Below are positions 51,946-61,688 of a stretch of 63,700 bases of DNA, piece after piece. The stretch is from positions 1 through 63,700 of the forward strand of contig JAIQGC010000037.1 of the NCBI GenBank assembly GCA_020072805.1. Reading direction: 5' to 3'. Each line of letters starts with the position of its first letter. Position 1 is the first letter of the stretch. Made by a program: the position numbers and the translations under genes. Under the pieces are notes generated by a model, which saw only the letters and a list, made by a program, of their open reading frames with translations, was not told the origin of the DNA and searched no databases. This DNA is from Terriglobia bacterium (GTDB lineage: Bacteria; Acidobacteriota; Terriglobia; Acidiferrales; UBA7541).

Positions 51946-53598
51946 ATGCTGAAGATCACAACAGAACAAATCTCTGGCCGGCTCGTCCTCAGCGTCGAGG
52001 GGCGCCTGGCCGGGCAGGCGGTCACTACCCTGGGGCATTGCTGGCGGGAGCTCCGCGCCACTTCGCCCGAGCAGAAATTTTCGGTCAATCTCTGCGGCGT
52101 GAGTTTCATTGACGCCACCGGAAAAGCCTTGCTCCAGGAAATCCACGGCCAAGGCGCCCAGTTGCTCGCCGAAGGCTGCCTGAATCAATCCATCGTCGAG
52201 GAAATTACGGGCAAAGGGCGCCGCAATGGCTCCTGCGGAAAGCGCAACGGAGCCGGCGGCGCCGCCCTCATCTTTTTTGCTTTCCTCCTGCTGGCCTTCG
52301 CGCCCGCGGAAACCTTCGCGCAGACCGCGCCACCGAGCGCGCCGCTTCCCGCCCCTCTGCGCCTCACGCTCGATCAGGCCGTGGCCCTGGCGCTCAAGCA
52401 GAACACCATGGGCCGCATTGCGGCCATCGAGGCGGCCGAAGCCGCACAGGATAAAGACATCGCCCGTGCCGCGCTGCTGCCGCGCGCCGATCTCGATGTC
52501 AACGACAACGCCCGGCGCATGAATCTCGAGACCGGTTTCGGCCAGCGTTTCCCCGGCATGCCCCAGCACGCCGGCCCTTTCCAGATCTTCAATGCGGGTG
52601 CTTCCTTCAGCGCCCCCGTGCTGGACCTGACCCTCTGGCGCCGCTATCAGGCGGCGCGCAACGGCGCCGAAGCCGGGCGGCAGTCCGCGCTGGCCGCGCG
52701 CGAGCAGGTGACCCTCCTGGTCGTCTCGCAGTACATCGGCACGCTGCGCAGCATCGCCAATGTGCAGGCCTCCGAATCGCGCGTGGCCCTGGCCCAGGCC
52801 CTCTATGACCAGGCCGCCGACCTGCAAAAGGCCGGCGTGGGCACGAGTCTGGACGCCTTGCGCGCCAACGTCGAACTGCAGAATGAAAAGCAGCGGCTCA
52901 TTCTGGCGCAAGCCGAGCGCCTGCTCTCCCTCTTCGGTCTCAGCCGCCTGCTCAATCTCGACTCGCGCCAGAACCTGGTCTTGGATGACGCGCTGCAGTT
53001 CTTCGACACGCCGCAGCCGGACCCACAAGCCAGCATCGCTCTGGCCCTGGCGGCTCGCCCCGAATGGAAAGCCCTGGACGCGCAATTGCTCGCCGCGCGC
53101 AATTTGCACCACGCGGCGGTGGAGCAGCGCCTGCCTTCGCTGCGCTTCGAAGGCTCCTGGGCGTATTCCGGGATTTCCTCCACCCGCGGCATTCCCGTCT
53201 ATAACTACCAGGCCAGCCTCACCCTTCCTCTCTTCGCTGGAGGCCGCATCCACGCGGAAGCGGTTCGTGCCGGCCTCGAAGTGGAAAAATTCGAGCAGCG
53301 CCAGGCCGATTTGCGCTTTCAGATCGCCCTCGAAGTGGATACCGCGCTGGTCGCTCTGACGGCTTCCCGCAGCGAAGTCGAAGTGGCCAATCTCGGCGTC
53401 AAACTGGCCAATGAAGAGGTCCAGCAGGCCCGCGACCGCTTCCAGGCCGGCGTGGCCGGCAACATCGAAGTGATTTCCGCCCAGGACGCCCTGGCCCGCG
53501 CCAGCGACAACCAGATTGGCGCGCTCTACCGCTTCAACCAGTCCCGCGCCGATTTCGCCCGCGCCACCGGCCAGATGGAAAAACTTTACGGAAAATGA
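51946..53598 (+). CDS. STAS domain fused to a TolC-family outer membrane efflux protein
   Basis: 550 residues in one open frame. Residues 1-88 are an STAS domain (ISGRLVLSVEGRLAGQAV, FSVNLCGVSFIDATGKALLQEIHGQGAQLL); the DSSG-type phospho-site reads DATG. A hydrophobic signal-like segment (ALIFFAFLLLAFAPAETFAQ, ~105-125) follows, then a full TolC-type protein (~138-550) with LRLTLDQAVALALKQN, the two coiled-coil hairpin halves and VAGNIEVISAQDALARASDN. STAS is a cytosolic fold, so its place before a signal sequence is odd. The gene starts a TolC-HlyD-MFS operon and overlaps or abuts the HlyD gene. Confidence 0.85.
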   Translation: MLKITTEQISGRLVLSVEGRLAGQAVTTLGHCWRELRATSPEQKFSVNLCGVSFIDATGKALLQEIHGQGAQLLAEGCLNQSIVEEITGKGRRNGSCGKRNGAGGAALIFFAFLLLAFAPAETFAQTAPPSAPLPAPLRLTLDQAVALALKQNTMGRIAAIEAAEAAQDKDIARAALLPRADLDVNDNARRMNLETGFGQRFPGMPQHAGPFQIFNAGASFSAPVLDLTLWRRYQAARNGAEAGRQSALAAREQVTLLVVSQYIGTLRSIANVQASESRVALAQALYDQAADLQKAGVGTSLDALRANVELQNEKQRLILAQAERLLSLFGLSRLLNLDSRQNLVLDDALQFFDTPQPDPQASIALALAARPEWKALDAQLLAARNLHHAAVEQRLPSLRFEGSWAYSGISSTRGIPVYNYQASLTLPLFAGGRIHAEAVRAGLEVEKFEQRQADLRFQIALEVDTALVALTASRSEVEVANLGVKLANEEVQQARDRFQAGVAGNIEVISAQDALARASDNQIGALYRFNQSRADFARATGQMEKLYGK

Positions 53599-53606
53599 GG
53601 AAGACG

Positions 53607-54899
53607 ATGAGCGTCGATCTGGATATTGAATTGGAAAAAGATGTGAACGACTCCACGGTGGAGAAGTCTCCGGACGCGGGAGGAGTCAGCCTGGCGAACC
53701 CCAGGGTCCGCCGGGCCCTGCAAGGCGCCGCAGCCGCACTGGTGCTGCTGGTGGGCGGACTGTTTTTCTATTATCACTGGCGCGAAGGAACCGACGACGC
53801 CCAGGTGGATGGACGCATCACGCCCATCGCTTCGAAGGTCTATGGCCGCGTCGAGCGCGTGCTGGTGGAAGACAATCAGGCGGTAAAGGCGGGCGACCCG
53901 CTGGTGCGCATTGATCCGGCGGGGTATCAGGCCGCGGTGGATCAGGCCCGCGCCATGGTTTCTCTCGCCGAAAGCGAAGCGCGCGCCGCGGGCATTGAAG
54001 TGCCGCGCGTTCGCGAGAATATGGCCAGCGGCACCTCCAGCGCCGATGCGCAACTCGCCGCCGCAGAAGCGGACCTGCTGCGCGCCCAGGCGGCATACGA
54101 CCAGGCGCGCACCGCCGACCTGGCCGTGGCCCAGGCCAACGTGGAACGCTCGCGCGCCGGCGCTAAGCTGGCCCAGTCCGATCTCGAACGCTTCCAGCCG
54201 CTCGCCGCAAAAGGCGAAATCTCCAAACAACAGATGGACTCGGCCCGCGCCAATGCCGACGCCAGCGCCAGCGCTTTGCGTGCTGATGAGCAGCGCCTGG
54301 CCCAGGCCCGGCAGTACGTCGAAGTCAGCCGCGCGGCCTTTCTCGCCGCCCAGGCCCGCGTCGAACAGGCCAAAGCCGCCGTGCGCAGCGCGAAATCCGA
54401 ACTTCGCCAAGTCTCCATTCGCGGCGCCGACGTGCAGGCCAAACTCGCCCGCGTCGAACAGGCCCGCGCAGCCCTGCGCGCCGCCGAACTGCAATTGAGC
54501 GATACCACGATTTCCGCGCCGCTCGACGGCGTGGTCACCCGCAAGCAGGTGGAAGCCGGCCAGATCGTTCAGCCCGGCCAGGGCCTGCTGGTCATCGTCC
54601 CCCTGCGCGACGTCTGGGTCACCGCCAACTTCAAGGAGACGCAGTTGCGCAATATGCGCCCGGGGCAGAAGGCCTACATCGAAGTGGATATGTACGGCAA
54701 GACTTTCACCGGCCGCGTGGATTCCATCGCCGGCGCCACCGGAGCGCGCCTGAGCCTCCTGCCGCCCGAAAATGCCACGGGCAACTACGTCAAGGTGGTC
54801 CAGCGCATCCCGGTCAAGATCCTGCTCGACCCCATTCCGCAGGAAGAGGCCATCCTGCGACCGGGAATGAATGTGTATGCGACGGTGGTGACCAAGTAA
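53607..54899 (+). CDS. emrA: HlyD/EmrA-family membrane fusion protein
   Basis: 430 residues. One membrane helix (GAAAALVLLVGGLFFYYHW) follows a cytosolic start. The lipoyl-like half is GRITPIASKVYGRVERVLVEDNQAVKAGDPL. Then comes a long Ala/Arg/Gln-rich coiled coil (~90-290), the second lipoyl half (DTTISAPLDGVVTRKQVEAGQIV) and the beta-barrel with WVTANFKETQLRNM. It bridges the inner-membrane transporter and the TolC protein. The ATG at 53607 has GAGGAAG; the ATG at 53595, overlapping the TolC stop, is an alternative. Confidence 0.93.
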   Translation: MSVDLDIELEKDVNDSTVEKSPDAGGVSLANPRVRRALQGAAAALVLLVGGLFFYYHWREGTDDAQVDGRITPIASKVYGRVERVLVEDNQAVKAGDPLVRIDPAGYQAAVDQARAMVSLAESEARAAGIEVPRVRENMASGTSSADAQLAAAEADLLRAQAAYDQARTADLAVAQANVERSRAGAKLAQSDLERFQPLAAKGEISKQQMDSARANADASASALRADEQRLAQARQYVEVSRAAFLAAQARVEQAKAAVRSAKSELRQVSIRGADVQAKLARVEQARAALRAAELQLSDTTISAPLDGVVTRKQVEAGQIVQPGQGLLVIVPLRDVWVTANFKETQLRNMRPGQKAYIEVDMYGKTFTGRVDSIAGATGARLSLLPPENATGNYVKVVQRIPVKILLDPIPQEEAILRPGMNVYATVVTK

Positions 54900-54962
54900 G
54901 CGTGGGAAGAGAAGCAAGAGCAGCAAGCGAAGTTCAAGAAAGGGAAGTGCAAGGCAAGCGCG

Positions 54963-56552
54963 ATGCGTAATCGGATCCTGGCCCGGCTGCGGATGCCTGA
55001 CGGCTCGATCAACCCCTGGGTGATCGCCGTCACGGTGACCATGGCCACGTTCATGGAAGTATTGGACACGTCCATCGCCAACGTGGCCCTGCGGCACATC
55101 GCCGGGAGCTTGTCGGCCGGCGTGGACGAATCAACCTGGGTTCTGACGTCTTATTTGGTTTCCAACGCCGTCGTGCTGCCCCTCTCCGGCTGGTTTTCTT
55201 CGCTGATCGGCAGAAAGCGCTTTTACATGTCGTGCGTGGCCATATTCACGGTCAGTTCGTTTCTCTGCGGCCTGGCGCCCAGCCTGGGCATGCTGGTCTT
55301 CTTCCGCATTCTCCAGGGCGTTGGCGGCGGCGGACTCCAGCCCAGCGAGCAGGCCATCCTGAGCGACACCTTTCCGCCGGAGAAAAAAGGCATGGCCTTC
55401 GCCGTCTACGGCATCGCCGTCGTCGTGGCCCCCACGCTGGGCCCCTGGCTGGGCGGCTGGATCACCGACAACTTCTCCTGGCGCTGGATTTTCTATATCA
55501 ACGTCCCCGTGGGCGTTGTTTCGCTTCTGCTGACCTCCCTTATCGTCAGCGACCCCCCGTATATGAAGCGCCTCAGCTTCAAAAAAGGTTTTCGTCTCGA
55601 CTATATCGGCATCGGCCTGCTCAGCCTGGGACTCGGCAGCCTGCAGTTCATCCTGGACAAGGGCCAGCGCGAGGACTGGTTCCACTCCGATCTGATCCGT
55701 TTCTTCTTCGTGGTCATGGCCGTCGCCCTGCTCTCCTCCGTCCTCTGGGAACTTCGCCAGAAGGAGCCGGTCGTCGATTTCCGCATGCTCAAGGACCGCA
55801 ACTTCGCCGTGGCCACCTCCGCCATGTTCCTGCTGGGCTTCGTCCTTTATGCCAGCACCGTGCTGATTCCCCAGATGGTTCAGCAACTGCTCGGCTACAG
55901 CGCCGAGCTGGCCGGCTTGGCGCTTTCTCCCGGCGGCCTGGTCATCATGTGCATGATGCCCGTCGTTGGCTTGCTGGTTTCCAGGATTGAAGCCCGCTGG
56001 CTGGTCATGTTTGGCTGCATCGTCTGTTCGGCTTCGCTGTTTCTGATGTCCGGCTGGAACCTGGACGTTTCCTTCGGGATGGTGGTGCGCGGGCGGATGA
56101 TGCAAAGCATGGGCATGGCCTTCCTGTTTATTCCCATCAACGTCGCGGCCTTTTCCTTCATCGCCCGCGACAGAACCAACATGGGCACCGGCATCATCAA
56201 CCTTGCCCGCAACATTGGCGCCAGCGTCGGCGTGGCCACCGTCACCACCATGCTCGAGCGCCGCGCCCAGGTTCACAACGTCCAGCTCAATAGCCACATC
56301 GTGGCTGGCAGCCCCGCCTACGAAAACATGATCGCCGGCTCCCAGGCCCATTTTCTGGCCGTTGGCGCGGACCCCGTGCAGGCCGTTCAGCAAGCCCACG
56401 GCCTGCTCTACTGGATGGTGCAGCGCCAGGCCGCCATGATGGCCTTCGTGGACAATTTCTGGCTTCTCGGGTTGATCTTTTTGCTCATGATTCCGCTGCT
56501 CTTCCTCATGAAAAAATCCCTGCCGCCGAAGGGGTCTTTGGCGGTGCACTAA
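54963..56552 (+). CDS. emrB: DHA2-family drug/proton MFS efflux transporter
   Basis: 529 residues with 14 predicted helices. Motif features of the EmrB/QacA group are ATFMEVLDTSIANVAL (motif D1), FSSLIGRKRFY (motif A) and FRILQGVGGGGLQPSEQAIL. The GPWLGGWITDNFSWRWIFYINVPVGV segment (motif C region) is also present. It exports lipophilic compounds using the proton gradient and forms a tripartite pump with the HlyD and TolC proteins encoded just upstream. It starts 63 bases after the emrA stop. Confidence 0.95.
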   Translation: MRNRILARLRMPDGSINPWVIAVTVTMATFMEVLDTSIANVALRHIAGSLSAGVDESTWVLTSYLVSNAVVLPLSGWFSSLIGRKRFYMSCVAIFTVSSFLCGLAPSLGMLVFFRILQGVGGGGLQPSEQAILSDTFPPEKKGMAFAVYGIAVVVAPTLGPWLGGWITDNFSWRWIFYINVPVGVVSLLLTSLIVSDPPYMKRLSFKKGFRLDYIGIGLLSLGLGSLQFILDKGQREDWFHSDLIRFFFVVMAVALLSSVLWELRQKEPVVDFRMLKDRNFAVATSAMFLLGFVLYASTVLIPQMVQQLLGYSAELAGLALSPGGLVIMCMMPVVGLLVSRIEARWLVMFGCIVCSASLFLMSGWNLDVSFGMVVRGRMMQSMGMAFLFIPINVAAFSFIARDRTNMGTGIINLARNIGASVGVATVTTMLERRAQVHNVQLNSHIVAGSPAYENMIAGSQAHFLAVGADPVQAVQQAHGLLYWMVQRQAAMMAFVDNFWLLGLIFLLMIPLLFLMKKSLPPKGSLAVH

Positions 56553-56617
56553 GCGGGAGAAGCGCAGAAGGTGCGGTTTTTGATTTGTGGTAGTTAAGGA
56601 AAGAACAGGATAACGAT

Positions 56618-57271
56618 ATGGCGACTCCAGTGATCGAAGCAACGCAAGCAAGCGAACACACTCTGATTCGCGCCGGCCAGCGCGGCGACCGCGAAGCCAT
56701 CGAGCATCTCTTCGCGCGCTACCAGCGGCCCCTCTATCAGACCGCTCTGCGCGTCATGGGCAATCCCGAGGATGCCGAAGACGCCCTGCAGGACGGCCTG
56801 CTCTCCGCCTGGCGCAATTTGCACCGCTTCGAAGGCCGCTCCCAGTTTTCCACCTGGCTCACGCGCATCGTCATCAACGCCGCGCTCATGCGCCGCCGCA
56901 GCCAGAAGGCCCGCCCGGCCGTCTCCCTCGACGACACCGCCTTCGACGACGAACTGCCCCTCGCCGAGCGCTTTGCCGACGACGGCCCCGACCCCGAGCA
57001 GCTGCATGCCGGAACGGAAATCCGCGAGATGATCGAGGAAAATCTCGGCGAACTTTCCCCGCTCCTGCGCACCGCTTTTGTGCTTCGCGAAGTGGAAGGC
57101 TATTCGACCGGAGAAGCCGCGCGCAAACTCGGCGTCACGGAAAATACTCTCAAAGCCCGCCTGTGGCGCGCCCGCCGCGAACTGGCCGAGCGCCTCCGCC
57201 TGCGCCTGCGCCGAATGAGCGACGAAGTCTCTGGCGGCTCGATGGGCGACGAAGCCTGCAGCTACTGCTGA
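56618..57271 (+). CDS. ECF sigma factor, RpoE type
   Basis: 217 residues. Region 2 has GDREAIEHLFARYQRPLYQTALRVMGNPEDAEDALQDGLLSAWRNLHRFEGRSQFSTWLTRIVINAAL. Region 4 has LGELSPLLRTAFVLREVEGYSTGEAARKLGVTENTLKARLWRARREL. No zinc-finger anti-sigma gene follows; instead pheA lies convergent with a 10-base overlap at the 3' ends. The C-terminal CSYC tail (ACSYC) is unusual. It begins 66 bases after the efflux transporter gene and may be its regulator or simply read through from it. Confidence 0.9.
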   Translation: MATPVIEATQASEHTLIRAGQRGDREAIEHLFARYQRPLYQTALRVMGNPEDAEDALQDGLLSAWRNLHRFEGRSQFSTWLTRIVINAALMRRRSQKARPAVSLDDTAFDDELPLAERFADDGPDPEQLHAGTEIREMIEENLGELSPLLRTAFVLREVEGYSTGEAARKLGVTENTLKARLWRARRELAERLRLRLRRMSDEVSGGSMGDEACSYC

Positions 57272-58140
57272 GCGGCCTGGCCCTCGGCATGCCCCGCGCG
57301 GTAATGCCCCAGCACGCGCGCTTCCTGCGTTACCCCGCGCACTTCGGCCAGCGCCGCTTCGAGGCGCGCCGGCTCCTGCGCCTCGACCTCCATAAAAAAC
57401 TGATACTCCCACGGCCGCCCGTGAATCGGCCGGCTCTCGATCTTCTGCAGATTGACCCCGTGCCGTGCGAAGGCCACCAGCGCCGCCACCAGCGCCCCCG
57501 GCTTGTGCGCCAGCCTCATGACGATGCTCATCTTGTCCGCGCCGGGAACTTCCAGCCGCTGCCCTTCTTTCGCGGGGACCAGCAGCACGAAGCGCGTAAA
57601 GTTTTCGGCGTTGTCCTGAATCGCTTCCGCCAGGATTACCCCGCCATAGCGCTCCGCCGCGCGCCGGCTGGCGATTCCCGCGCAGGATTTGTCTCCCCGC
57701 TCGAGCGCCTCGCGCACGCTCGCCGCGGTGTCCTCCGCCGGCACACGCTTGAATTCCGGATGCGCCGCGAAAAACCGCTCGCACTGCGCCAGCGCCATCG
57801 GATGCGAGGCCACCGCGCGAATCCCCGCCAGCGTCGCCCCCGGGCAGCCGATCAACTGATGCTCGATGGGCAGAATCGTTTCCGCCACGATGGTTAGAGA
57901 ACTTTCCAGCAGCAGGTCGTACACGCGCACCACCGACCCCGCCAGGCTGTTCTCCAGCGGCGCCAGCAGCGCGTCCGCCGCCCCCTCGTCAATCGCCGAA
58001 AACAGCAGCTCGAACGTGGCCCGCGGCACCGTGACGATTCCCGGTCCCAGCAGCCGTATCGCCGCCTCTTCGCTGAACGCTCCCGGCGCGCCCTGAAAGG
58101 CCACCCGCGCCCCGTCCTTGAGTTGTGGAAATTTATTCAT
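57262..58140 (-). CDS. pheA: Prephenate dehydratase
   Basis: 292 residues, monofunctional: there is no chorismate mutase domain. The dehydratase part starts VAFQGAPGAFSEEAAIRL, has SLAGSVVRVYDLL, EHQLIGCPGATL and ASHPMALAQCERFF, and ends with ENFTRFVLL containing the TRF motif. The ACT domain has KPGALVAALVAFARHGVNLQKIESRP for phenylalanine feedback. It converts prephenate to phenylpyruvate. The ATG at 58140 fits the family length; a longer upstream frame exists. Confidence 0.95.
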   Translation of the reverse strand: MNKFPQLKDGARVAFQGAPGAFSEEAAIRLLGPGIVTVPRATFELLFSAIDEGAADALLAPLENSLAGSVVRVYDLLLESSLTIVAETILPIEHQLIGCPGATLAGIRAVASHPMALAQCERFFAAHPEFKRVPAEDTAASVREALERGDKSCAGIASRRAAERYGGVILAEAIQDNAENFTRFVLLVPAKEGQRLEVPGADKMSIVMRLAHKPGALVAALVAFARHGVNLQKIESRPIHGRPWEYQFFMEVEAQEPARLEAALAEVRGVTQEARVLGHYRAGHAEGQAAQQ

Positions 58141-58280
58141 TCTGGCAATTCTCTCGCCGCGCTTTCTCGCCCCCAGGATTCTACTCGACTTTCGCTCTTG
58201 CGCACCCCCATCCTTGTCAAAGAACATGCGATTCAGCTGGATTGCGCACCGATTTTCATTCTGTGGCAAAATTATAGTTT

Positions 58281-60791
58281 ATGGCCAGGAGCTCCACCAC
58301 CCCCGTGAAACCCGCCCTCAACCCCGAACGCGAGCGCGTCTTCGACGCCTTCCGCCGCTGGGGCTATACCCAGGCCCAGCTCGACCCCCTTGGCATGTTC
58401 CTGCCCCTCCAGCATCCTGATCTCGCCCTCGACGGCCCCCACGCCGAAGCCGCCCGCCGCGTCTATTGCGGTACCGTCGGCGCCGACTTCATGCATCTGG
58501 AAGACCCCGAGCAACGCCAGTGGATCGCCGAGCGCCTCGAAGCCGATGCCGCCGCGGTAGACCAGAAGAAAATTCTCGAACGCCTCATCCGCGCCGATCT
58601 TTTTGAGCAGGTGCTGCAAGCCCGCTACCTGGGCACCAAGCGCTTCTCCCTCGAAGGCGTCACCGCTCTCATCCCGCTGCTCGACTCCATCCTGGACGCC
58701 GCCGCCGAACACGGCGCGGTTGAATCCGTCATGGCCTTGAGCCATCGCGGCCGCCTCAACGTGATGGTTCATGCCGCCTGCAAATCGCCGCACGAAGTTG
58801 TCGCCGGCTTCGAGGATGTGGACCCGCGCAGTGTGCTCGGCGCCGGTGACGTGAAATATCACATTGGAGCCACGGGCACCTACGTAACCTCCAGCGGCGC
58901 GCAACTCCGCGTGCACCTCGCCTCCAACCCCAGCCATCTTGATGCCGTGGACCCGGTGGCCATGGGCCGCGCCCGCGCCAAGCTCACCCGCCATGCGGGC
59001 AGCGCCGAAGAGCAATCGCTCGCTTCCGTGCGCAACAAGGTCGTGCCCATCACCATGCACGGCGACGCCGCCTTTGCCGGGCAGGGCGTCGTCGCGGAAA
59101 CCCTCAACCTCGCCTCCCTCAAGGCTTACACCGTCGGCGGCACCATTCACATCATCGTCAACAATCTTATCGGCTTCACCACCCGCTACACCCAGGAGCA
59201 CTCCTCGCGCTTCGCCTCCGACGTCTCCAAGCGCCAGTCCATCCCCGTCTTTCATGTGAATGGCGAAGACCCCGACGCCGTTGTGCGCATTGGCCGCCTG
59301 GCCGCCGATTTCCGCGCCACATTCGGCGCCGAGGTCGTCGTGGACATTATCGGCTACCGCCGCCACGGCCACAGCGAAGTGGACGACCCCACCATCACCC
59401 AGCCCCTTCTCTACGACCGCATCAAGAGCCATCCTCCGCTCTGGAAAATTTACGCCGGAAAAACCGGCCTCGATGCCGCGCCCATCGCCGAAAAAATCCG
59501 TGCCGAATACGAACACGAGCAGACCCAGGCCAGCAAGCTCAAGAAAATCCCCAAAATGCGCCAGCTGCCGCCCTACTGGTCGCCCTACCGCTGGGGCCGT
59601 CACGACGCTTCCTATGAAGTGGACACCGGTATCTCCCGCGAGCGCCTTGCGGAAATTACCGAAAAACTCGTGCGTGTCCCCGAGGGCTTCCACGTTCATC
59701 CCAAAATCGCTAAGCTCCTCGAACAGCGCGCCGAGATGGGCCGCGGCAAGCGCCCCGCCGATTACGGTTTCGCCGAATCGCTGGCCTTCGGCTCGCTCCT
59801 CTTCGAAGGCACTCCGCTGCGCCTCGCGGGGCAGGATTCCCAGCGCGGCACCTTCAATCAGCGCCATGCCGTGCTCATCGACACCAAAACCGAGCGCGAG
59901 CATCTCTCCCTCGCCCATCTCGATCCCGCCCAGCCCTTCTGCGAAATTCACAACTCTTCGCTCTCCGAAGCCGCCTGCCTCGGTTTCGAATACGGCTTCA
60001 GCCGCGACTATCCCGAAGCCTTGGTCATGTGGGAGGCGCAATTCGGAGATTTCGCCAACAGCGCCCAGATCATCATCGACCAGTTCATCAGCGCCGGCGA
60101 GGACAAGTGGAATCTTCCGTCCGGCATCGTTCTCCTTTTGCCCCACGGTTTCGAAGGCCAGGGCCCCGAACATTCCAGCGCGCGCATCGAACGTTTTCTT
60201 CAGCTCTGCGGCGAACACAACATGCAGATCTGCCAGCCCTCCAACGCCGCGCAGTATTTCCACCTGCTCCGCCGCCAGGCCCGCCGCCTCTGGCGCAAGC
60301 CCCTGGTGGTCTTCACTCCCAAGAGCATGCTCCGCCATCCCGATGCCTGCTCGTCCATCGAAGATTTCGAACGCCCGCGCTTTTCCCCCGTGGTCACCGA
60401 TTCCAGCATCGCCCAGGCCAAGCGCATTCTCTTTGCCAGCGGCAAGGTCGGCCACGAACTGAAAGCCGAACGCCGCCGCCGCAAGGACACCCACACCGCC
60501 ATCTATTCCCTCGACCAGCTCTATCCTTTTCCGCGCACCGAAATCGCCGCCGCTCTCGACGAGCATCCCGAAGCCCGCGAAATCGTCTGGGTCCAGGAGG
60601 AGCCCGCCAACATGGGCCCGCTCTTCTTCATTCTTCCGCGCATCGAGAGCCTGGCCCGCGCACGCAATCTTCCCGTGCGCTCGGTCAAGCGCTCCGCCAG
60701 CGCCAGCCCGGCCACCGGCTCCGCCAAGGCCCACGAGATGGAGCAGAAAACCCTTCTCGAACTGGCCTTCACCACCCACGTCCGTTCCTGA
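58281..60791 (+). CDS. sucA: 2-oxoglutarate dehydrogenase E1 component
   Basis: 836 residues, a thiamine-diphosphate decarboxylase of the TCA cycle. Motifs: GVTALIPLLDSILD, SHRGRLNVMVH, LGAGDVKYHIG, HGDAAFAGQGVVAETLNL, GFTTRYTQEHSS, YRRHGHSEVDDP, HNSSLSEAACLGFEYGFS and EAQFGDFANSAQIIIDQFISAGEDKW. It is about 100 residues shorter than the E. coli protein, mostly at the N-terminus. The E2 and E3 genes are not next to it. It is divergent from pheA with a 140-base gap. Convergent shadow frames on the other strand were discarded. Confidence 0.95.
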   Translation: MARSSTTPVKPALNPERERVFDAFRRWGYTQAQLDPLGMFLPLQHPDLALDGPHAEAARRVYCGTVGADFMHLEDPEQRQWIAERLEADAAAVDQKKILERLIRADLFEQVLQARYLGTKRFSLEGVTALIPLLDSILDAAAEHGAVESVMALSHRGRLNVMVHAACKSPHEVVAGFEDVDPRSVLGAGDVKYHIGATGTYVTSSGAQLRVHLASNPSHLDAVDPVAMGRARAKLTRHAGSAEEQSLASVRNKVVPITMHGDAAFAGQGVVAETLNLASLKAYTVGGTIHIIVNNLIGFTTRYTQEHSSRFASDVSKRQSIPVFHVNGEDPDAVVRIGRLAADFRATFGAEVVVDIIGYRRHGHSEVDDPTITQPLLYDRIKSHPPLWKIYAGKTGLDAAPIAEKIRAEYEHEQTQASKLKKIPKMRQLPPYWSPYRWGRHDASYEVDTGISRERLAEITEKLVRVPEGFHVHPKIAKLLEQRAEMGRGKRPADYGFAESLAFGSLLFEGTPLRLAGQDSQRGTFNQRHAVLIDTKTEREHLSLAHLDPAQPFCEIHNSSLSEAACLGFEYGFSRDYPEALVMWEAQFGDFANSAQIIIDQFISAGEDKWNLPSGIVLLLPHGFEGQGPEHSSARIERFLQLCGEHNMQICQPSNAAQYFHLLRRQARRLWRKPLVVFTPKSMLRHPDACSSIEDFERPRFSPVVTDSSIAQAKRILFASGKVGHELKAERRRRKDTHTAIYSLDQLYPFPRTEIAAALDEHPEAREIVWVQEEPANMGPLFFILPRIESLARARNLPVRSVKRSASASPATGSAKAHEMEQKTLLELAFTTHVRS

Positions 60792-60870
60792 ACCGCTCCG
60801 CGCCTTTTTTCCTCGTTTATCAAACGTTCACAATAGTGTTGCGGGCGCGTGACTTTTCCCGCCCCCGCTC

Positions 60871-60939
60871 CTGTCACAATGGCTCCCACAATGATTCCCC
60901 ACCCGCAACACGGGAGTTCACATGCCTCCTGTCACAATG
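60871..60939 (+). promoter_or_regulatory. Candidate PhoB-type boxes upstream of phoB
   Basis: CTGTCACAATG occurs twice, at 60871 and 60929, and CACAATG recurs 12 bases after the first copy. A related TTCACAATAG is at 60828. The words resemble half-sites of the CTGTCAT-type Pho box, 54-122 bases before the phoB start. This would fit autoregulation of phoB-phoR, as known from other bacteria. Confidence 0.4.
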
Positions 60940-60992
60940 AGAACCAGTGCGGTAAACTTCCCTCTATCCAGCCTGCGGCGGAGCCGGCCAGC

Positions 60993-61688
60993 ATGAAACG
61001 CATCTTGATCATCGAGGACGACCGGGACATCGTGGAACTGGTCCGCTACAACCTGTCCAAGGAAGGCTTTCAGGTCGCCTCCGCCCAGGACGGCGCCGCT
61101 GGCCTCGCCGCCGTGAAAAAATCCACTCCCGATCTCCTGCTCCTCGACCTCATGCTTCCCAAGCTCTCCGGCCTGGACATCTGCCGCGAAATCCGCCGCG
61201 ACGAGTCCCTTAACCGCCTCCCCATTCTCATGCTCACCGCGCGCGGCGACGAAGCCGACCGCGTCGTGGGCCTCGAAATGGGCGCCGACGATTACGTCAC
61301 CAAGCCCTTCAGCCCCCGCGAACTCGTCGCCCGCGTCAAAGCCCTCCTCCGCCGCACCGAACCCGCTTCCGACTCCCCCCGCCTCCTCGAAATCGGAAAG
61401 CTGGTGATCGATCCCGGCTCCTACCGCGTCACCGTCGCCGGCAAGCCCGCCGCGCTCAGCACCCTGGAATTCAAGCTGCTCTTTTACCTGGCTTCCCGCC
61501 CCAACCGCGTTTTTTCCCGCGACCAGTTGCTCGACGCCGTTTGGGGCACCGAACGTTTTGTCACTCCGCGCAGCGTGGATGTCTACATGCGCCGCCTGCG
61601 CGAGAAAGTCGAACCCGATCCGGAGAATCCCGCGCATCTGAAAACCGTTCGCGGCGCGGGATATCTTTTCGAAACCCGTGCGTCTTAA
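60993..61688 (+). CDS. phoB: Phosphate-regulon response regulator PhoB
   Basis: 231 residues. The receiver domain has [14 protein letters not shown], the phospho-Asp in [24 protein letters not shown] and [11 protein letters not shown]. The OmpR-type winged helix has [32 protein letters not shown] and [21 protein letters not shown], followed by the ending [10 protein letters not shown]. The ATG at 60993 is the first start compatible with the domain. The phoR-like kinase starts inside its last codons, overlapping by 11 bases. Identity as PhoB is based on the partner kinase and on the phoU-like gene that follows. Confidence 0.9.
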   Translation: MKRILIIEDDRDIVELVRYNLSKEGFQVASAQDGAAGLAAVKKSTPDLLLLDLMLPKLSGLDICREIRRDESLNRLPILMLTARGDEADRVVGLEMGADDYVTKPFSPRELVARVKALLRRTEPASDSPRLLEIGKLVIDPGSYRVTVAGKPAALSTLEFKLLFYLASRPNRVFSRDQLLDAVWGTERFVTPRSVDVYMRRLREKVEPDPENPAHLKTVRGAGYLFETRAS

